Source: Chloroflexota bacterium (GTDB lineage: Bacteria; Chloroflexota; Anaerolineae; Aggregatilineales; Phototrophicaceae). From it: 46,532 bases of DNA. How positions within the stretch are numbered: position 1 is the stretch's first letter; every line of letters starts with the position of its first letter. Below, in pieces: positions 8,540 through 17,681 of this stretch. The stretch spans positions 59,202 to 105,733 of the forward strand of contig JAPOYT010000157.1 of assembly GCA_026706445.1 (NCBI GenBank). The letters are read 5' to 3'. Below the pieces are notes generated by a model, which was not told where the DNA came from, made no database searches, and worked only from the letters and a program-made list of their open reading frames with translations. The position numbers and the translations under genes were made by a program.

Positions 8540-9178
8540 ATGAAGGGCATGATTGGCAAAAAAGTGGGGATGACCCAGGTATTTGACGAGCAGGGATCGG
8601 TTGTTCCGGTAACGGTTATTCAGGCGGGACCCTGCTATGTGACCCAGGTTCGTAATACGGAGCGCGATGGTTACGTTTCCGTGCAGCTCGGTTTTGGCGA
8701 AACCAAGCCCAAGAGGCTGACCAAGGGGCAGTTGGGTCATTTGCAAAAGCTGGACTTGCCGGCGCTGCGCCATCTTCGCGAGTTTCGCTTGTCGGAAGCC
8801 GCTGATGCCGGCGTCGAAGAGGGGCAAGAGATCAAGGTGGATATATTCGAACAGGGCGAACTCGTCGATGTGATCGGCACCAGCAAAGGACGAGGCTACG
8901 CCGGAACGATCAAACGGCACGGTTTCGCGCGCGGTCCCAAGACTCATGGTCAGTCCGACCGGATGCGCTCGCCCGGGTCCATTGGCATGTGCGCCACGCC
9001 CGGCCGCACGCTGAAGGGCAAGAAGATGGCGGGGCGGATGGGCAACGACCGTGTGACGGTGCAGAATCTTCCTCTGGTTGTGGTCGACGCCGAGAAAAAC
9101 TTGCTGGCGGTCAAGGGTTCGGTGCCCGGCGCCAAGGGCAGCATCGTAATGATCAAGCCGGCGGCAAAGCGCGCCTAA
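8540..9178 (+). CDS. rplC: 50S ribosomal protein L3
   Basis: L3 initiates large-subunit assembly and reaches the peptidyl-transferase centre. MIGKKVGMTQVFDEQG at the start, GTSKGRGYAGTIKRHGF and CATPGRTLKGKKMAGRMG are diagnostic. An in-frame GTG lies 15 bases upstream, but the ATG used here has GGAGG in front of it and begins the conserved sequence, giving 212 residues. The gene is followed 33 bp later by rplD. Confidence 0.97.
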   Translation: MKGMIGKKVGMTQVFDEQGSVVPVTVIQAGPCYVTQVRNTERDGYVSVQLGFGETKPKRLTKGQLGHLQKLDLPALRHLREFRLSEAADAGVEEGQEIKVDIFEQGELVDVIGTSKGRGYAGTIKRHGFARGPKTHGQSDRMRSPGSIGMCATPGRTLKGKKMAGRMGNDRVTVQNLPLVVVDAEKNLLAVKGSVPGAKGSIVMIKPAAKRA

Positions 9179-9211
9179 GGCGCCTAAGGCGCAAGCTACA
9201 GGAGTTTCGCC

Positions 9212-9841
9212 ATGCAATTTCCAGTTATGAACAGCGCCGGGCGAGAAGTATCGCAGGTTGAGTTGCCGTCCGATATTTTTGAGGCGAAGATCAATGTGGG
9301 TTTGATGCATCAAGCTTACGTACGGCAAATGGCCAACGCGCGCCAGGGAACGCACAGCACCCTGTCACGCAGCGAGATACGGGCGACCGGCGGCAAGTGG
9401 TATCGCCAAAAAGGCACGGGCCGCGCCCGCCACGGCGCCCAGAGCGCGCCAATTTTCGTAGGCGGTGGTTTGGCGCATGGACCCAAGCCGCGCAACTACC
9501 GCAAAAGGATGCCGAAGAAGATGCGACGTGGCGCCATACGTTCGGCATTGAGCGCCTTAGTTCGGGATGATCAATTGGTCATCGTGGACAAGCTCGAACT
9601 GGACGCGCCGAAGACACGGGTAATGCGTGATTTGATAGCGACGCTCGTTGGAGAGCAATCGGCGCTGATCGTGGTCACAGCCGAACAGCAAATAGTCCGC
9701 AAGAGCGTGAGCAACCTGCCGGGCGCGCATTCGATAATGGCGAACTTTTTGAACGTGCGTGATCTGCTCAAGTACGACAAGGTAGTCATCACCCTCGACG
9801 CGCTGGATGTGGTGACGGGCATTTGGGGGATGGGAGCGTAA
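9212..9841 (+). CDS. rplD: 50S ribosomal protein L4
   Basis: L4 binds 23S rRNA and lines the peptide exit tunnel through an extended loop. The loop region [19 protein letters not shown] and the following [19 protein letters not shown] are conserved. Length is 209 residues. AGGAG precedes the ATG. The stop codon lies one base from the rplW start, with the ribosome-binding site of rplW inside the end of this gene, so the two are probably translationally coupled. Confidence 0.97.
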   Translation: MQFPVMNSAGREVSQVELPSDIFEAKINVGLMHQAYVRQMANARQGTHSTLSRSEIRATGGKWYRQKGTGRARHGAQSAPIFVGGGLAHGPKPRNYRKRMPKKMRRGAIRSALSALVRDDQLVIVDKLELDAPKTRVMRDLIATLVGEQSALIVVTAEQQIVRKSVSNLPGAHSIMANFLNVRDLLKYDKVVITLDALDVVTGIWGMGA

Positions 9842-9842
9842 G

Positions 9843-10145
9843 ATGGCGGAACTTCATTTATACGATGTCATTCGCCGCCCGGTGATCACGGAAAAGTCGA
9901 CCGAAATGGCGGACGCGCAGAATAAGTACGTCTTTGAAGTGGCGCGCAGAGCCAACAAGATCCAGATCAAGGAAGCGGTCGAGGAGATCTTTGAGTTGGA
10001 AGGCAAAGTTGTCAAAGTGAATACGATGATGATGCCGGCCAAGCGAGGACGCCGCGGGCGCAATACTTATGTTCGATCGCGGGCCTGGAAGAAGGCGGTC
10101 GTTACGCTGGAAGAGGGTGTTACGATTGAGTTGTTCAATGTCTAA
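9843..10145 (+). CDS. rplW: 50S ribosomal protein L23
   Basis: L23 surrounds the tunnel exit and docks trigger factor and SRP. The start [19 protein letters not shown] and the internal [20 protein letters not shown] match the family, where this basic loop enters rRNA. The protein has 100 residues, the normal size. It begins one base after rplD and ends 14 bp before rplB. Confidence 0.97.
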   Translation: MAELHLYDVIRRPVITEKSTEMADAQNKYVFEVARRANKIQIKEAVEEIFELEGKVVKVNTMMMPAKRGRRGRNTYVRSRAWKKAVVTLEEGVTIELFNV

Positions 10146-10159
10146 TGGGAGCGTGAGCG

Positions 10160-10993
10160 ATGCCCATCAAGGTTTATAAACCAACGTCGCCCGGTCGCCG
10201 CAATATGACCGGCTACTCGTTTGAAGAGATTACCAAGAGCAAGCCCGAGCGTTCGTTGACGCGCGCGCTGCGGAAAAAGGGCGGCCGCAACAATACCGGG
10301 CGCATCACGGTGCGGCATCGTGGCGGCGGGCACAAACGCCGCTATCGGCTTGTCGACTTCAAACGCAATAAGGAAGACTGCCGCGCCGAGGTCATCGCGA
10401 TCGAATACGATCCCAATCGATCGGCGCGCATCGCCTTGCTGCAATACGAAGACGGCGAGAAGAGTTATATCATCGCGCCGATGGGTGTGACGGTCGGTGA
10501 CAAGATCGGCAATGGCGCCCAGAGCGCGCTGCGCCCGGGCAACAGCCGCGCGCTCAAAGATATCCCGCTCGGCACGGTCGTGCACAATATTGAGATGCGC
10601 CCGGGCAAGGGCGGGCAGTTGGCGCGTTCAGCCGGAACTTCGGCGCAAATCCTAGCAAGCGAAGGCAAGTATGTAACATTGCGTCTGCCGAGCGGTGAGA
10701 TGCGGATGATCTTGGGCGCGTGCCGCGCGACTATCGGTCAGGTAGGCAATGCCGAGCACGCTAACGTAAAGCTGGGCAAGGCCGGTCGCAAACGTTGGCT
10801 TGGTTGGCGGCCGACGGTGCGTGGTTCGGCGATGGACCCGGCCAGCCATCCCCACGGCGGCGGCGAAGGCAAGACGGGCATCGGCATGGCGGCGCCAAAG
10901 ACGCCTTGGGGCAAGAAAGCGCTGGGAGTACGCACGCGCCGCAACAAGCGAACCAATCGTTTCATCATTCGCCGGCGCGGCAAACGTCGTTAG
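10160..10993 (+). CDS. rplB: 50S ribosomal protein L2
   Basis: L2 is needed for subunit association and peptidyl-transferase activity. The N-terminal [12 protein letters not shown] and the C-terminal [18 protein letters not shown] are signatures; the histidine of HPHGGGEG, important for activity in E. coli, is present. Most bacteria have MNPVDHPHGG where this protein has [10 protein letters not shown], a mild variation. Length is 277 residues, as usual. GGGAG lies upstream of the ATG. Confidence 0.98.
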   Translation: MPIKVYKPTSPGRRNMTGYSFEEITKSKPERSLTRALRKKGGRNNTGRITVRHRGGGHKRRYRLVDFKRNKEDCRAEVIAIEYDPNRSARIALLQYEDGEKSYIIAPMGVTVGDKIGNGAQSALRPGNSRALKDIPLGTVVHNIEMRPGKGGQLARSAGTSAQILASEGKYVTLRLPSGEMRMILGACRATIGQVGNAEHANVKLGKAGRKRWLGWRPTVRGSAMDPASHPHGGGEGKTGIGMAAPKTPWGKKALGVRTRRNKRTNRFIIRRRGKRR

Positions 10994-11010
10994 ATTTTGG
11001 AGACACAAGC

Positions 11011-11280
11011 ATGTCACGTTCACTGAAAAAGGGCTATTTTGTCAGCCCGAAATTGCTGGAGAAGATTGAACGACTCAACCAGCAGAACAAAAAGGTCGTG
11101 ATCCGCACCTGGAGCCGGGCGAGCACCATCTTCCCGCAGATGGTGGGCCACACGATCGCGGTGCACGATGGCCGCCGGCATGTGCCGATATACATCACGG
11201 AAAACATGGTTGGACACAAGCTCGGCGAATTCGCGCCAACCCGCACCTTCCGCGGTCACATCATCGATAGCAGGCGATAG
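11011..11280 (+). CDS. rpsS: 30S ribosomal protein S19
   Basis: S19 forms a complex with S13 in the head of the small subunit near the A site. The start [11 protein letters not shown], the core [23 protein letters not shown] (split here across its central strand) and the end [14 protein letters not shown] are standard. I take the ATG after TTTTGGAGACACAAGC as the start, giving 89 residues; a longer in-frame extension into rplB is not supported. Confidence 0.97.
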   Translation: MSRSLKKGYFVSPKLLEKIERLNQQNKKVVIRTWSRASTIFPQMVGHTIAVHDGRRHVPIYITENMVGHKLGEFAPTRTFRGHIIDSRR

Positions 11281-11291
11281 GGGAAGCAGAG

Positions 11292-11636
11292 ATGGAAGTT
11301 CGCGCAATTACCCGGTATCTGCCAATCTCGCCACGGAAACTGCGCCTCGTCTGTGACAAGGTGCGCGGGATGGATGCCCAGGAAGCTTTGATCGTGCTGG
11401 ATTACATGCCGCAAAAGGGTTCCGATTTTGTCAGCAAGACCTTGTCTTCGGCGATGGCGAACGCGGCCAATAACTTTGACCTCAACCCGGACGACATGTA
11501 CGTGTCGAAGATCTACGCTGGCGACGGTCCGACGCTGAAGCGCTTTAAGGCGGGCGCTCGCGGCCGCTATAAGCCGCGCCTCAAACGACAATCGCACCTT
11601 TGGGTGATTCTAGCTGAGCGAGAGGAAGAGGACTAA
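11292..11636 (+). CDS. rplV: 50S ribosomal protein L22
   Basis: L22 binds all domains of 23S rRNA and its beta hairpin lines the exit tunnel, where macrolide-resistance changes can occur. The protein has RYLPISPRKLRLVCDKVRG at its start and the hairpin region DGPTLKRFKAGARGRYKPRLKR, with no obvious resistance-type deletion. Length is 114 residues. The stop TAA shares its last base with the rpsC start (TAATG), indicating coupled translation. Confidence 0.97.
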   Translation: MEVRAITRYLPISPRKLRLVCDKVRGMDAQEALIVLDYMPQKGSDFVSKTLSSAMANAANNFDLNPDDMYVSKIYAGDGPTLKRFKAGARGRYKPRLKRQSHLWVILAEREEED

Positions 11637-12334
11637 TGGGTCGTAAGGTTCATCCAAAGGGATTCCGCCTGAAAGTAATCCGCGAGTGGGACGCTCGCTG
11701 GTATGCCGAAGGCGAACGCTATGTCAATCTATTGATGGAAGATCGCAAAATACGGAAGTTTTTGAAGGCGAAGACGACCCGCGCTGGCGTGTCTCGCATT
11801 GAAATCGAGCGCCATCCGAACCAAGTGATTATCACAATCAATACGGTGCGTCCTGGTCTTATCATTGGGCGCAAGGGCGAGGCGGTCAAGGAACTGCGGC
11901 AACAATTGCAAGAGATGACCGGCAAGACGGTGAAGGTCGAGGTCAGCGAAATTGAAAGGCCCGACTTGGACGCGACGCTGGTCGCTGAAAACGTGGCTTC
12001 ACAATTGAAACGGCGCATCGGCCATAGCCGCGCGATGAAGCGGGCGATCATGCAGGCGATGCGTCAGGGCGCCGGCGGAATCCGCGTCGAGGTGAGCGGT
12101 CGCTTGGGCGGCTCCGACATGGCGCGGCGGGAATGGATGTTTGACGGTCGCGTGCCGCGCAACACGCTGCGCGCCGATATCGATTATGGCTTCGCCGAAG
12201 CGCTGACTACATTTGGGCAAATCGGCGTCAAGGTTTGGATTTACAAAGGCGACATTCTGCCGGGAGAAGATCCCTTCAGCAGCCCGGCGCAGCGTCCCGC
12301 CGATCATGGCGGACGGCGCAGACGGCGGAACTAA
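11636..12334 (+). CDS. rpsC: 30S ribosomal protein S3
   Basis: S3 forms part of the mRNA entry tunnel and has helicase activity with S4 and S5. The start MGRKVHPKGFRLKVIREWDA, the KH-domain loop LIIGRKGEAVKELRQ and the C-terminal GSDMARREWMFDGRVPRNTLRADIDYG-type block are all present. The protein has 232 residues and a normal basic tail. Unusually, the next gene (rplP) is 76 bp away and the spacer contains a copy of a dispersed hairpin repeat. Confidence 0.98.
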   Translation: MGRKVHPKGFRLKVIREWDARWYAEGERYVNLLMEDRKIRKFLKAKTTRAGVSRIEIERHPNQVIITINTVRPGLIIGRKGEAVKELRQQLQEMTGKTVKVEVSEIERPDLDATLVAENVASQLKRRIGHSRAMKRAIMQAMRQGAGGIRVEVSGRLGGSDMARREWMFDGRVPRNTLRADIDYGFAEALTTFGQIGVKVWIYKGDILPGEDPFSSPAQRPADHGGRRRRRN

Positions 12335-12351
12335 CAAGATAATCGAGGGCG

Positions 12352-12377
12352 TGTAGGGGCTAGCCGGTGGCTCGCCC
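12352..12377 (+). repeat. dispersed hairpin repeat inside the ribosomal operon (copy 1)
   Basis: TGTAGGGGCTAGCCGGTGGC followed by TCGCCC folds into a 9-bp stem (one mismatch) with a GGT loop. An identical repeat with a single base difference lies at 26831, and a third begins at the right edge of the window. It sits between rpsC and rplP, genes that are usually almost contiguous, so it was probably inserted. It lacks a T-run and does not interrupt any coding frame. Confidence 0.75.
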
Positions 12378-12410
12378 AGAAAAAGCGCGGCGACTGTAGG
12401 AGCATGAGCC

Positions 12411-12845
12411 ATGTTAATGCCGAAACGTAGAAAATATAACAAGCAGATGCGAGGACGGATGCGGGGCAAAGCGCGCCGCGGCGCCGTCGTGCAATTCGGC
12501 GATTACGGCTTGCAGGCGCTGGAGCCCAGTTGGGTCACCAGCCGGCAGATTGAAGCCTGCCGCCGGGCGATGGTGCGTTATATCCGCCGGCGCGGCAAGG
12601 TCTGGATTCGCATCTTCCCCGACAAGCCGGTGACGCAGAAGGCGGCCGAAACCCGCATGGGCAAGGGCAAAGGCTCAGTGGAAAAATGGGTCTGCGTTGT
12701 CAAACCGGGGCGTATTCTCTTCGAAATGAGCGGCGTACCCGAAGACGACGCGCGGGAAGCGCTGCGCCTGGCTTCGCATAAACTGCCGATTAAAACCAAG
12801 TTCGTGAAGCGCTTCGATCCGATTTCCGGGCGGGAGGTTAGCTGA
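12411..12845 (+). CDS. rplP: 50S ribosomal protein L16
   Basis: L16 organises the A site of the large subunit. [17 protein letters not shown] at the start, [20 protein letters not shown] and the following KPGRILFEM block are family signatures. Length of 144 residues is usual. GGAG stands 10 bases ahead of the ATG. The last base of its TGA stop is the first base of the rpmC start (TGATG), so rpmC is probably coupled. Confidence 0.97.
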   Translation: MLMPKRRKYNKQMRGRMRGKARRGAVVQFGDYGLQALEPSWVTSRQIEACRRAMVRYIRRRGKVWIRIFPDKPVTQKAAETRMGKGKGSVEKWVCVVKPGRILFEMSGVPEDDAREALRLASHKLPIKTKFVKRFDPISGREVS

Positions 12846-13072
12846 TGGTTATCGACGAGATACGCGCCTTGTCCACGGACGAAATCCTGGACAAGATCGA
12901 AGATCTTAAGGTGGAAATGTACACATATCGCATCCAGAAAGAGTCCGGAGAGTTGAAAGATACGACCCTGTTTCGCAAGACTCGGCGTGATATCGCGCGG
13001 CTGAAAACGGCGCTGCGCGAACGCGAATTGGCGGCGGAACTCGTGGCGCAAGGGGGAGAAAATGCCCAATAA
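12845..13072 (+). CDS. rpmC: 50S ribosomal protein L29
   Basis: L29 is a small helical protein near the tunnel exit, next to L23. The helix pair centred on [20 protein letters not shown] and the [17 protein letters not shown] segment match the family. At 75 residues it is slightly longer than the usual 60-70 because of a C-terminal tail ([14 protein letters not shown]). Its end overlaps the start of rpsQ by 11 bases. Confidence 0.95.
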   Translation: MVIDEIRALSTDEILDKIEDLKVEMYTYRIQKESGELKDTTLFRKTRRDIARLKTALRERELAAELVAQGGENAQ

Positions 13073-13322
13073 TCGCAAACGCCTGGTCGGCACGGTTGTC
13101 AGTGACAAAATGGACAAGACGGTTGTTGTCGCGATCGAGAATCGCAAGATGCACCCGGTGTATCACAAAGTTGTGACCTCAACCAAGAAAGTCATGGCGC
13201 ATGACGAAACGGGCGCGGGCGTTGGCGCGGTAGTGCGCATCGTGCAGAGCCGCCCGCTCAGCAAACGCAAGCGCTGGGTGGTGGAAGCGGTGTTGGAAGG
13301 CGCGGAAGAACTGGCGACCTGA
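13062..13322 (+). CDS. rpsQ: 30S ribosomal protein S17
   Basis: S17 is an OB-fold protein that binds the 5' domain of 16S rRNA early in assembly. [21 protein letters not shown], the HPVYHKVV segment and the [19 protein letters not shown] end are standard. Its 86 residues are normal. The start overlaps the end of rpmC, and a ribosome-binding site (GGGGGAG) lies inside rpmC just upstream. Confidence 0.97.
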   Translation: MPNNRKRLVGTVVSDKMDKTVVVAIENRKMHPVYHKVVTSTKKVMAHDETGAGVGAVVRIVQSRPLSKRKRWVVEAVLEGAEELAT

Positions 13323-13365
13323 GCTGGTGTCGGAACGGCCAGTTTGTGAACGGAGAGGATTTACG

Positions 13366-13737
13366 ATGATTCAAACGGAATCGCGCCTGAAGATAGCCGA
13401 CAACAGCGGCGCTCAGGAATTGTTGGTCATCCGCGTATTGGGTGGCTCCAAGGTCAAGTACGGTTACGTTGGCGATATCGTCGTCGGTACGGTGAAATCG
13501 GCAACCACCAGCGGCGGCGTCAAGAAGGGCGAGCTCGTCCGCGCCGTCATCGTCCGGACGCATAAGGAATACCGCCGCAATGACGGCTCGACGATTCGCT
13601 TCGATGATAATGCAGCGGTAGTTCTGGCGGAGGACCTTGAGAATCCGCGCGGTACGCGAGTCTTTGGACCAGTGGCGCGTGAATTGCGCGACAAGGGCTT
13701 TATGAAAATCGTTTCGCTGGCGCCCGAGACGCTATAG
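13366..13737 (+). CDS. rplN: 50S ribosomal protein L14
   Basis: L14 lies at the subunit interface and contacts 16S r[23 protein letters not shown] is the highly conserved start, and the end [21 protein letters not shown] is equally typical. I chose the ATG behind GGAGAGGATTTAC, giving 123 residues; an upstream in-frame ATG would add 13 unconserved residues. Confidence 0.98.
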   Translation: MIQTESRLKIADNSGAQELLVIRVLGGSKVKYGYVGDIVVGTVKSATTSGGVKKGELVRAVIVRTHKEYRRNDGSTIRFDDNAAVVLAEDLENPRGTRVFGPVARELRDKGFMKIVSLAPETL

Positions 13738-13750
13738 GCGAGGTATTGAA

Positions 13751-14077
13751 ATGCAACGAATACAGCAAGGCGACCTGGTAGAAGTGATCGCGGGCAAAGA
13801 CAAAGGACTGCGCGGCGAGGTTGTTCGTGTCCTAGTGAAGAAAGATCGCGTCATTGTAAACGGGGTCAACATCATGAAGCGTCACCGCAAAGCGCGCCCG
13901 GCGCCCGGCGGGCAGCAGATCCCGGCGCAGATCATCGAGTTTGAGGCGCCTTTGCACCTTTCCAATGTGATGCTGGTCTGCCCAGAAACCGATGAGCGGA
14001 CGCGAGTCGGGTTTCGCTTCACCGATGACGGGCGGAAGGTGCGCTACAGCAAAAAAAGCGGCAGCATAATCGAGTAG
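13751..14077 (+). CDS. rplX: 50S ribosomal protein L24
   Basis: L24 is an assembly initiator that binds the 5' end of 23S rRNA. The KOW motif is visible as [20 protein letters not shown] near the start, followed by [20 protein letters not shown] and [14 protein letters not shown]. The protein has 108 residues, the usual length. GAGGT precedes the ATG. Confidence 0.97.
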   Translation: MQRIQQGDLVEVIAGKDKGLRGEVVRVLVKKDRVIVNGVNIMKRHRKARPAPGGQQIPAQIIEFEAPLHLSNVMLVCPETDERTRVGFRFTDDGRKVRYSKKSGSIIE

Positions 14078-14093
14078 CGGAACGAGGTGAATT

Positions 14094-14636
14094 GTGGAAA
14101 ACAGAATGTACACCCGCTATTTGGAAGAAGTCGTGCCGACTTTGACGGACGAATTCGGCTATAAGAACCGAATGCAAGTCCCGACGATTAGCAAAATCAC
14201 GCTGAATGTTGGCGTCGGAGAAGCGATTGATGAGCCGCGCTCGCTAGATGGCGCGGTAGAAGACTTAAAGGTCATTACCGGTCAGCAGCCGGTGGTTACC
14301 AAAGCCAAGAAGAGCATCGCCACTTACAAACTGCGTGAAGGGCGGGCGATTGGCGCCAAGGTGACCTTGCGCAAAGAGCGGATGTGGTCGCTTTATGATC
14401 GCCTGGTCAATATTGCCTTGCCCCGTATTCGCGACTTCCGCGGCGTATCAGCCAAGTTGGACGGGCGTGGCAATCTAACGGTCGGCTTGCGAGAACAGCT
14501 TGTCTTTCCGGAAATCGACTTTGACAAGATCGATAAGGTGCGCGGCATGGAAGTGACCATCGTTACTACGGCGAAAACGGATGAAGAGGGGCGCCGGCTG
14601 CTTTCGCTGCTCGGTATGCCTTTCCAGGAAAATTAG
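14094..14636 (+). CDS. rplE: 50S ribosomal protein L5
   Basis: L5 binds 5S rRNA and contacts the P-site t[44 protein letters not shown] and the C-terminal [17 protein letters not shown] match the family in 180 residues. The start is GTG, chosen because GAGGTGA lies a few bases before it; an ATG 12 bases later is possible but has no such site. Confidence 0.97.
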   Translation: MENRMYTRYLEEVVPTLTDEFGYKNRMQVPTISKITLNVGVGEAIDEPRSLDGAVEDLKVITGQQPVVTKAKKSIATYKLREGRAIGAKVTLRKERMWSLYDRLVNIALPRIRDFRGVSAKLDGRGNLTVGLREQLVFPEIDFDKIDKVRGMEVTIVTTAKTDEEGRRLLSLLGMPFQEN

Positions 14637-14645
14637 AGGGAGTTT

Positions 14646-14828
14646 ATGGCGAAGAAATGTATGCAATTTCGGGAAGAGCGGCGTAAATACGCGGTGCGTG
14701 TGCGCCATCGCTGCAAGGTCTGCGGTCGTCCGCGCGGATACATCCGACGCTTCGGTCTGTGCCGGATTTGCTTCCGCGAGATGGCGCTCGAGGGCGAAAT
14801 TCCCGGCGTTGTAAAGTCGAGCTGGTAG
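14646..14828 (+). CDS. rpsZ: 30S ribosomal protein S14, zinc-binding type
   Basis: S14 is a small head protein of the 30S subunit. Four cysteines at positions 23, 26, 39 and 42 (CKVC and CRIC) form the zinc ribbon of the short, 60-residue form, as opposed to the longer cysteine-free form. No zinc-independent paralogue is present in the window. The end [11 protein letters not shown] is typical. AGAGGGAG precedes the ATG. Confidence 0.97.
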   Translation: MAKKCMQFREERRKYAVRVRHRCKVCGRPRGYIRRFGLCRICFREMALEGEIPGVVKSSW

Positions 14829-14840
14829 GAGGCGGCAAAA

Positions 14841-15254
14841 GTGTCTAATGTGACAAACGATCCAATTGCCGATATGTTGACGCGGATTCGCAACGCGCTG
14901 ACAAGAGGCATGCCAGAAGTCCTCGTGCCCAAGAGCACGATCAAGGTCGAGATCGCTCGCATCCTCAAGGAAGAAGGATACGTCGACGATTATTCGATTG
15001 GGGACGAAAGCCCGGCGCCGCTGATAAAGGTGCAGCTTAAGTATTTTGGCTCCCGGCGCGATCGCCAGCCGGTAATTACGCAGCTCCGCCGAATTAGCAA
15101 ACCGGGACGCCGCGTCTACCGCAAACGCCGCGAGCTGCCGATCGTACTGAGCGGCACCGGCATCGCAATCGTGACGACCCCCAAAGGCGTCATGACCGCG
15201 CAGCAGGCGCGCCGCGATGGCGTCGGTGGCGAAGTCCTTTGTTACGTCTGGTGA
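14841..15254 (+). CDS. rpsH: 30S ribosomal protein S8
   Basis: S8 binds the central domain of 16S rRNA and in E. coli represses the spc operon. NDPIADMLTRIRNALTRG at the start and the end ISKPGRRVYRKRRELP, then GIAIVTTPKGVMTAQQAR, are family signatures. The start is GTG, with AGGAGG spaced well before it and overlapping the S14 stop. Length is 137 residues. Confidence 0.97.
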   Translation: MSNVTNDPIADMLTRIRNALTRGMPEVLVPKSTIKVEIARILKEEGYVDDYSIGDESPAPLIKVQLKYFGSRRDRQPVITQLRRISKPGRRVYRKRRELPIVLSGTGIAIVTTPKGVMTAQQARRDGVGGEVLCYVW

Positions 15255-15270
15255 CGGAAGGAGCCATGTC

Positions 15271-15819
15271 ATGTCTCGCGTAGGGCAGCAGCCCGTTCAG
15301 TTGCCGGAAAAGGTGACTGCGCAAATCGATAGAAACACGGTGACGATCGCCGGACCCAAAGGTGAACTGAGGCTGGATTTTAATCCGGATCTGACGATAC
15401 GTCAGGAGAACGGCTCAGTCATTGTCGAGCGCCCGTCGGACTTGCGTCATCACAAGGCGCTTCATGGGCTCACGCGCGCCCTTGTTTCCAATATGGTGGA
15501 GGGCGTGTCCCAGGGGTTCCGCAAAACCTTGGAGATTCAAGGCGTTGGTTATCAAGCCTCGATGCAAGGCAATAGCTTGCAGCTTCGGCTAGGTCACTCG
15601 CACGATGTAATTGTGGAGCCGCCGGCCAATATCACCTTTGATGTGCCGCAGGATTCGCGCGGTACCATCATTCATGTGGATGGCATTGACAAGCAGGTGG
15701 TCGGGCAGGTGGCGGCTGATATCCGCGGTTGGCGCCCGCCCGAGCCATACAAGGGCAAAGGCGTGCGTTACTCGGGCGAATATGTGCGGCGTAAAGCCGG
15801 CAAGGCGGGCAAACGTTAG
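15271..15819 (+). CDS. rplF: 50S ribosomal protein L6
   Basis: L6 lies near the sarcin-ricin loop and the factor-binding site. [20 protein letters not shown] opens the protein, with GPKGEL in the first domain and the C-terminal block [16 protein letters not shown]. The two-domain fold of 182 residues is normal. GGAAGGAG precedes the chosen ATG, and an in-frame ATG 54 bases upstream inside rpsH is not supported. Confidence 0.97.
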   Translation: MSRVGQQPVQLPEKVTAQIDRNTVTIAGPKGELRLDFNPDLTIRQENGSVIVERPSDLRHHKALHGLTRALVSNMVEGVSQGFRKTLEIQGVGYQASMQGNSLQLRLGHSHDVIVEPPANITFDVPQDSRGTIIHVDGIDKQVVGQVAADIRGWRPPEPYKGKGVRYSGEYVRRKAGKAGKR

Positions 15820-15868
15820 TGGAACGGTCGCGCTGATCTCCAAGTCGGTTCGGCAGAGGAAAGAGAAG

Positions 15869-16243
15869 ATGGCTGATATCGTTGGTCGAAAGAAATATCA
15901 AGCCCGCAAACGGCGGCATCGCCGGGTGCGGAAGAAGTTATCCGGCACGGCCGCGCGCCCGCGGCTGAACGTATACCGTAGCAACCGCCACGTCTTCGTG
16001 CAGGTGATTGACGATGTCGAAGGGCGCACCCTGGTGTCTTGCTCGACGATTGACAAGGAATTGGCGCCGCAACTGACGGAACTGAAAAAGGTCGAAGCAG
16101 CCAAGATTGTCGGGCAAATGGTAGCGGCGCGAGCGAAAGACGCGGGCATCAACACCGTCGTCTTCGATCGCGGCGGGTTCCGGTTCACCGGTCGAGTGGC
16201 CGCCGTGGCCGAAGGCGCCCGCGAGGCCGGACTGCAATTATAA
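15869..16243 (+). CDS. rplR: 50S ribosomal protein L18
   Basis: L18 binds 5S rRNA together with L5. [20 protein letters not shown] and [13 protein letters not shown] near the start, then the end [20 protein letters not shown], are diagnostic. The protein has 124 residues. The purine-rich AGAGGAAAGAGAAG stretch before the ATG serves as ribosome-binding site. Confidence 0.97.
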   Translation: MADIVGRKKYQARKRRHRRVRKKLSGTAARPRLNVYRSNRHVFVQVIDDVEGRTLVSCSTIDKELAPQLTELKKVEAAKIVGQMVAARAKDAGINTVVFDRGGFRFTGRVAAVAEGAREAGLQL

Positions 16244-16258
16244 GCGTGGAGATTGAAT

Positions 16259-16822
16259 ATGGCTGAACGCAGGAGACGAGATTCGCGCCGCAATCAAGAA
16301 GAGCGCGATGAATTTGATGAGCGCGTGGTCGATATCCGCCGCGTCGCCAAAGTGATTAAGGGCGGCCGACGTTTCGCCTTCCGCACAGTTGTGGTCGTCG
16401 GCGACAATCGCGGCAATGTCGGCATCGGCATTGGCAAGGCGCGAGCGGTGCCGGATAGCATCCGCAAAGCTGCTGAGCGCGCGCGGCGCAATATCGAGGG
16501 TGTGGCGCTTTCCGGCACGACCATTCCCTATACGGTCGTCGGACGGCACGGTGGCGCGCGAGTGCTGCTAAAGCCAGCTGCGCCCGGTACCGGCGTCATC
16601 GCTGGCGGCGGTGTGCGCGCCGTTTTGGAAGTTGTCGGCGTGCGCAATGTTTTGACCAAGAGCCAGGGCAGCGCCAATCTGCTCAATGTAACGATGGCGA
16701 CCCTGGATGCCTTGAAGCAGCTTCGCGGCGCCGAGCAGTTGGCGGAGATGCGCGGCAAGCGCCCGCATGAAGTTGCGCCGTTCTGGGAACGCCGAACGGA
16801 ACGGAGCGCCGAAAATGTCTGA
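16259..16822 (+). CDS. rpsE: 30S ribosomal protein S5
   Basis: S5 takes part in translational accuracy and mRNA unwinding; spectinomycin-resistance changes map to its N-terminal loop. [19 protein letters not shown] and the following [10 protein letters not shown] belong to that RNA-binding domain, and [19 protein letters not shown] to the second. I chose the ATG with TGGAGA spaced 7 bases ahead, giving 187 residues; a TTG two codons earlier is too close to that site. The end overlaps rpmD by 8 bases. Confidence 0.97.
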   Translation: MAERRRRDSRRNQEERDEFDERVVDIRRVAKVIKGGRRFAFRTVVVVGDNRGNVGIGIGKARAVPDSIRKAAERARRNIEGVALSGTTIPYTVVGRHGGARVLLKPAAPGTGVIAGGGVRAVLEVVGVRNVLTKSQGSANLLNVTMATLDALKQLRGAEQLAEMRGKRPHEVAPFWERRTERSAENV

Positions 16823-17027
16823 GCGCGGCGGCAAGATGCTGAAGATCACCTTGGTGAAGAGCCCGATCGGCTACAACCGCCGGCAGAAAGACACGGTTAA
16901 GTCTCTCGGTTTGCGGCGGATGAGCCAAAGTGTACTTATCGGCGACGCGCCGCAAATCCGCGGCATGATCGCCAAGGTCAGCCATCTAGTGGAAGTTGAA
17001 GAGGTCGAAGCAAATGAAACTGCATGA
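16815..17027 (+). CDS. rpmD: 50S ribosomal protein L30
   Basis: L30 is a small large-subunit protein. [20 protein letters not shown], then [10 protein letters not shown], is the full family motif. The chosen ATG overlaps the rpsE stop (ATGTCTGA) and has CGGAG upstream, giving 70 residues; an ATG seven codons later would give the more usual 63. The 3' end overlaps rplO by 14 bases, so rpsE, rpmD and rplO are probably translated as a coupled set. Confidence 0.95.
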   Translation: MSERGGKMLKITLVKSPIGYNRRQKDTVKSLGLRRMSQSVLIGDAPQIRGMIAKVSHLVEVEEVEANETA

Positions 17028-17544
17028 TTTAAAGCCCGACCCCGGATCTAAGCGCAAGCGCAAGCGCGTCGGCCGTGGTATCGCAGCTGGACAGGGCAAG
17101 ACCGCCGGACGCGGCCACAAAGGGCAAGGCGCTCGCAGTGGCGGCAGCGGCAAGGGACCCTATTTCGAGGGCGGTCAGTTGCCCTTGGTTCGGCGCTTGC
17201 CATTCAAACGCGGCTTCACCAACATATTCGCCATCAACTTTCAGGAAGTGAATGTGGATATGCTTGATCAGCGCTTCGAGGATGGCGCGGTCGTCAATGG
17301 CGCGTCACTTGCCGCAGCCGGCTTGGTGCGCAAGGCGGATGAGCCGATCAAGGTGCTGGGTCGCGGCGAGCTGGGGGTGAAGCTGGAAGTGCACGCCAAT
17401 AAGTTCAGCAAGAGCGCCGCGGCGAAAATCGAGAAAGCCGGCGGCAGTGTGACTGCCCATGCGCTGAAGGTGACTGGCGCGCGCGCGACCGTCAAGCGGC
17501 TGCCCAAGGCCGATATGGAACGCCTCTATGGAGATGCGGACTGA
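17014..17544 (+). CDS. rplO: 50S ribosomal protein L15
   Basis: L15 is a late assembly protein of the large subunit. The start [20 protein letters not shown], the glycine-rich arm [20 protein letters not shown] and [18 protein letters not shown] are standard. At 176 residues it is slightly longer than the usual 145-150, with an extended C-terminal end ([18 protein letters not shown]). Its start lies inside the rpmD end. Confidence 0.97.
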   Translation: MKLHDLKPDPGSKRKRKRVGRGIAAGQGKTAGRGHKGQGARSGGSGKGPYFEGGQLPLVRRLPFKRGFTNIFAINFQEVNVDMLDQRFEDGAVVNGASLAAAGLVRKADEPIKVLGRGELGVKLEVHANKFSKSAAAKIEKAGGSVTAHALKVTGARATVKRLPKADMERLYGDAD

Positions 17545-17681
17545 GTCGCGTCTAAGGGCGAACCGCCCCATGCAAAACTCGGCGCCAACTGCTTGCGTAT
17601 ATCTTGTAGGCGCCGCTGGAGTCAGCAGCCGCGTGTTGCGAAGCCGCCCATGCTTCGCGTGATTGATGAGGAACTGATCCT

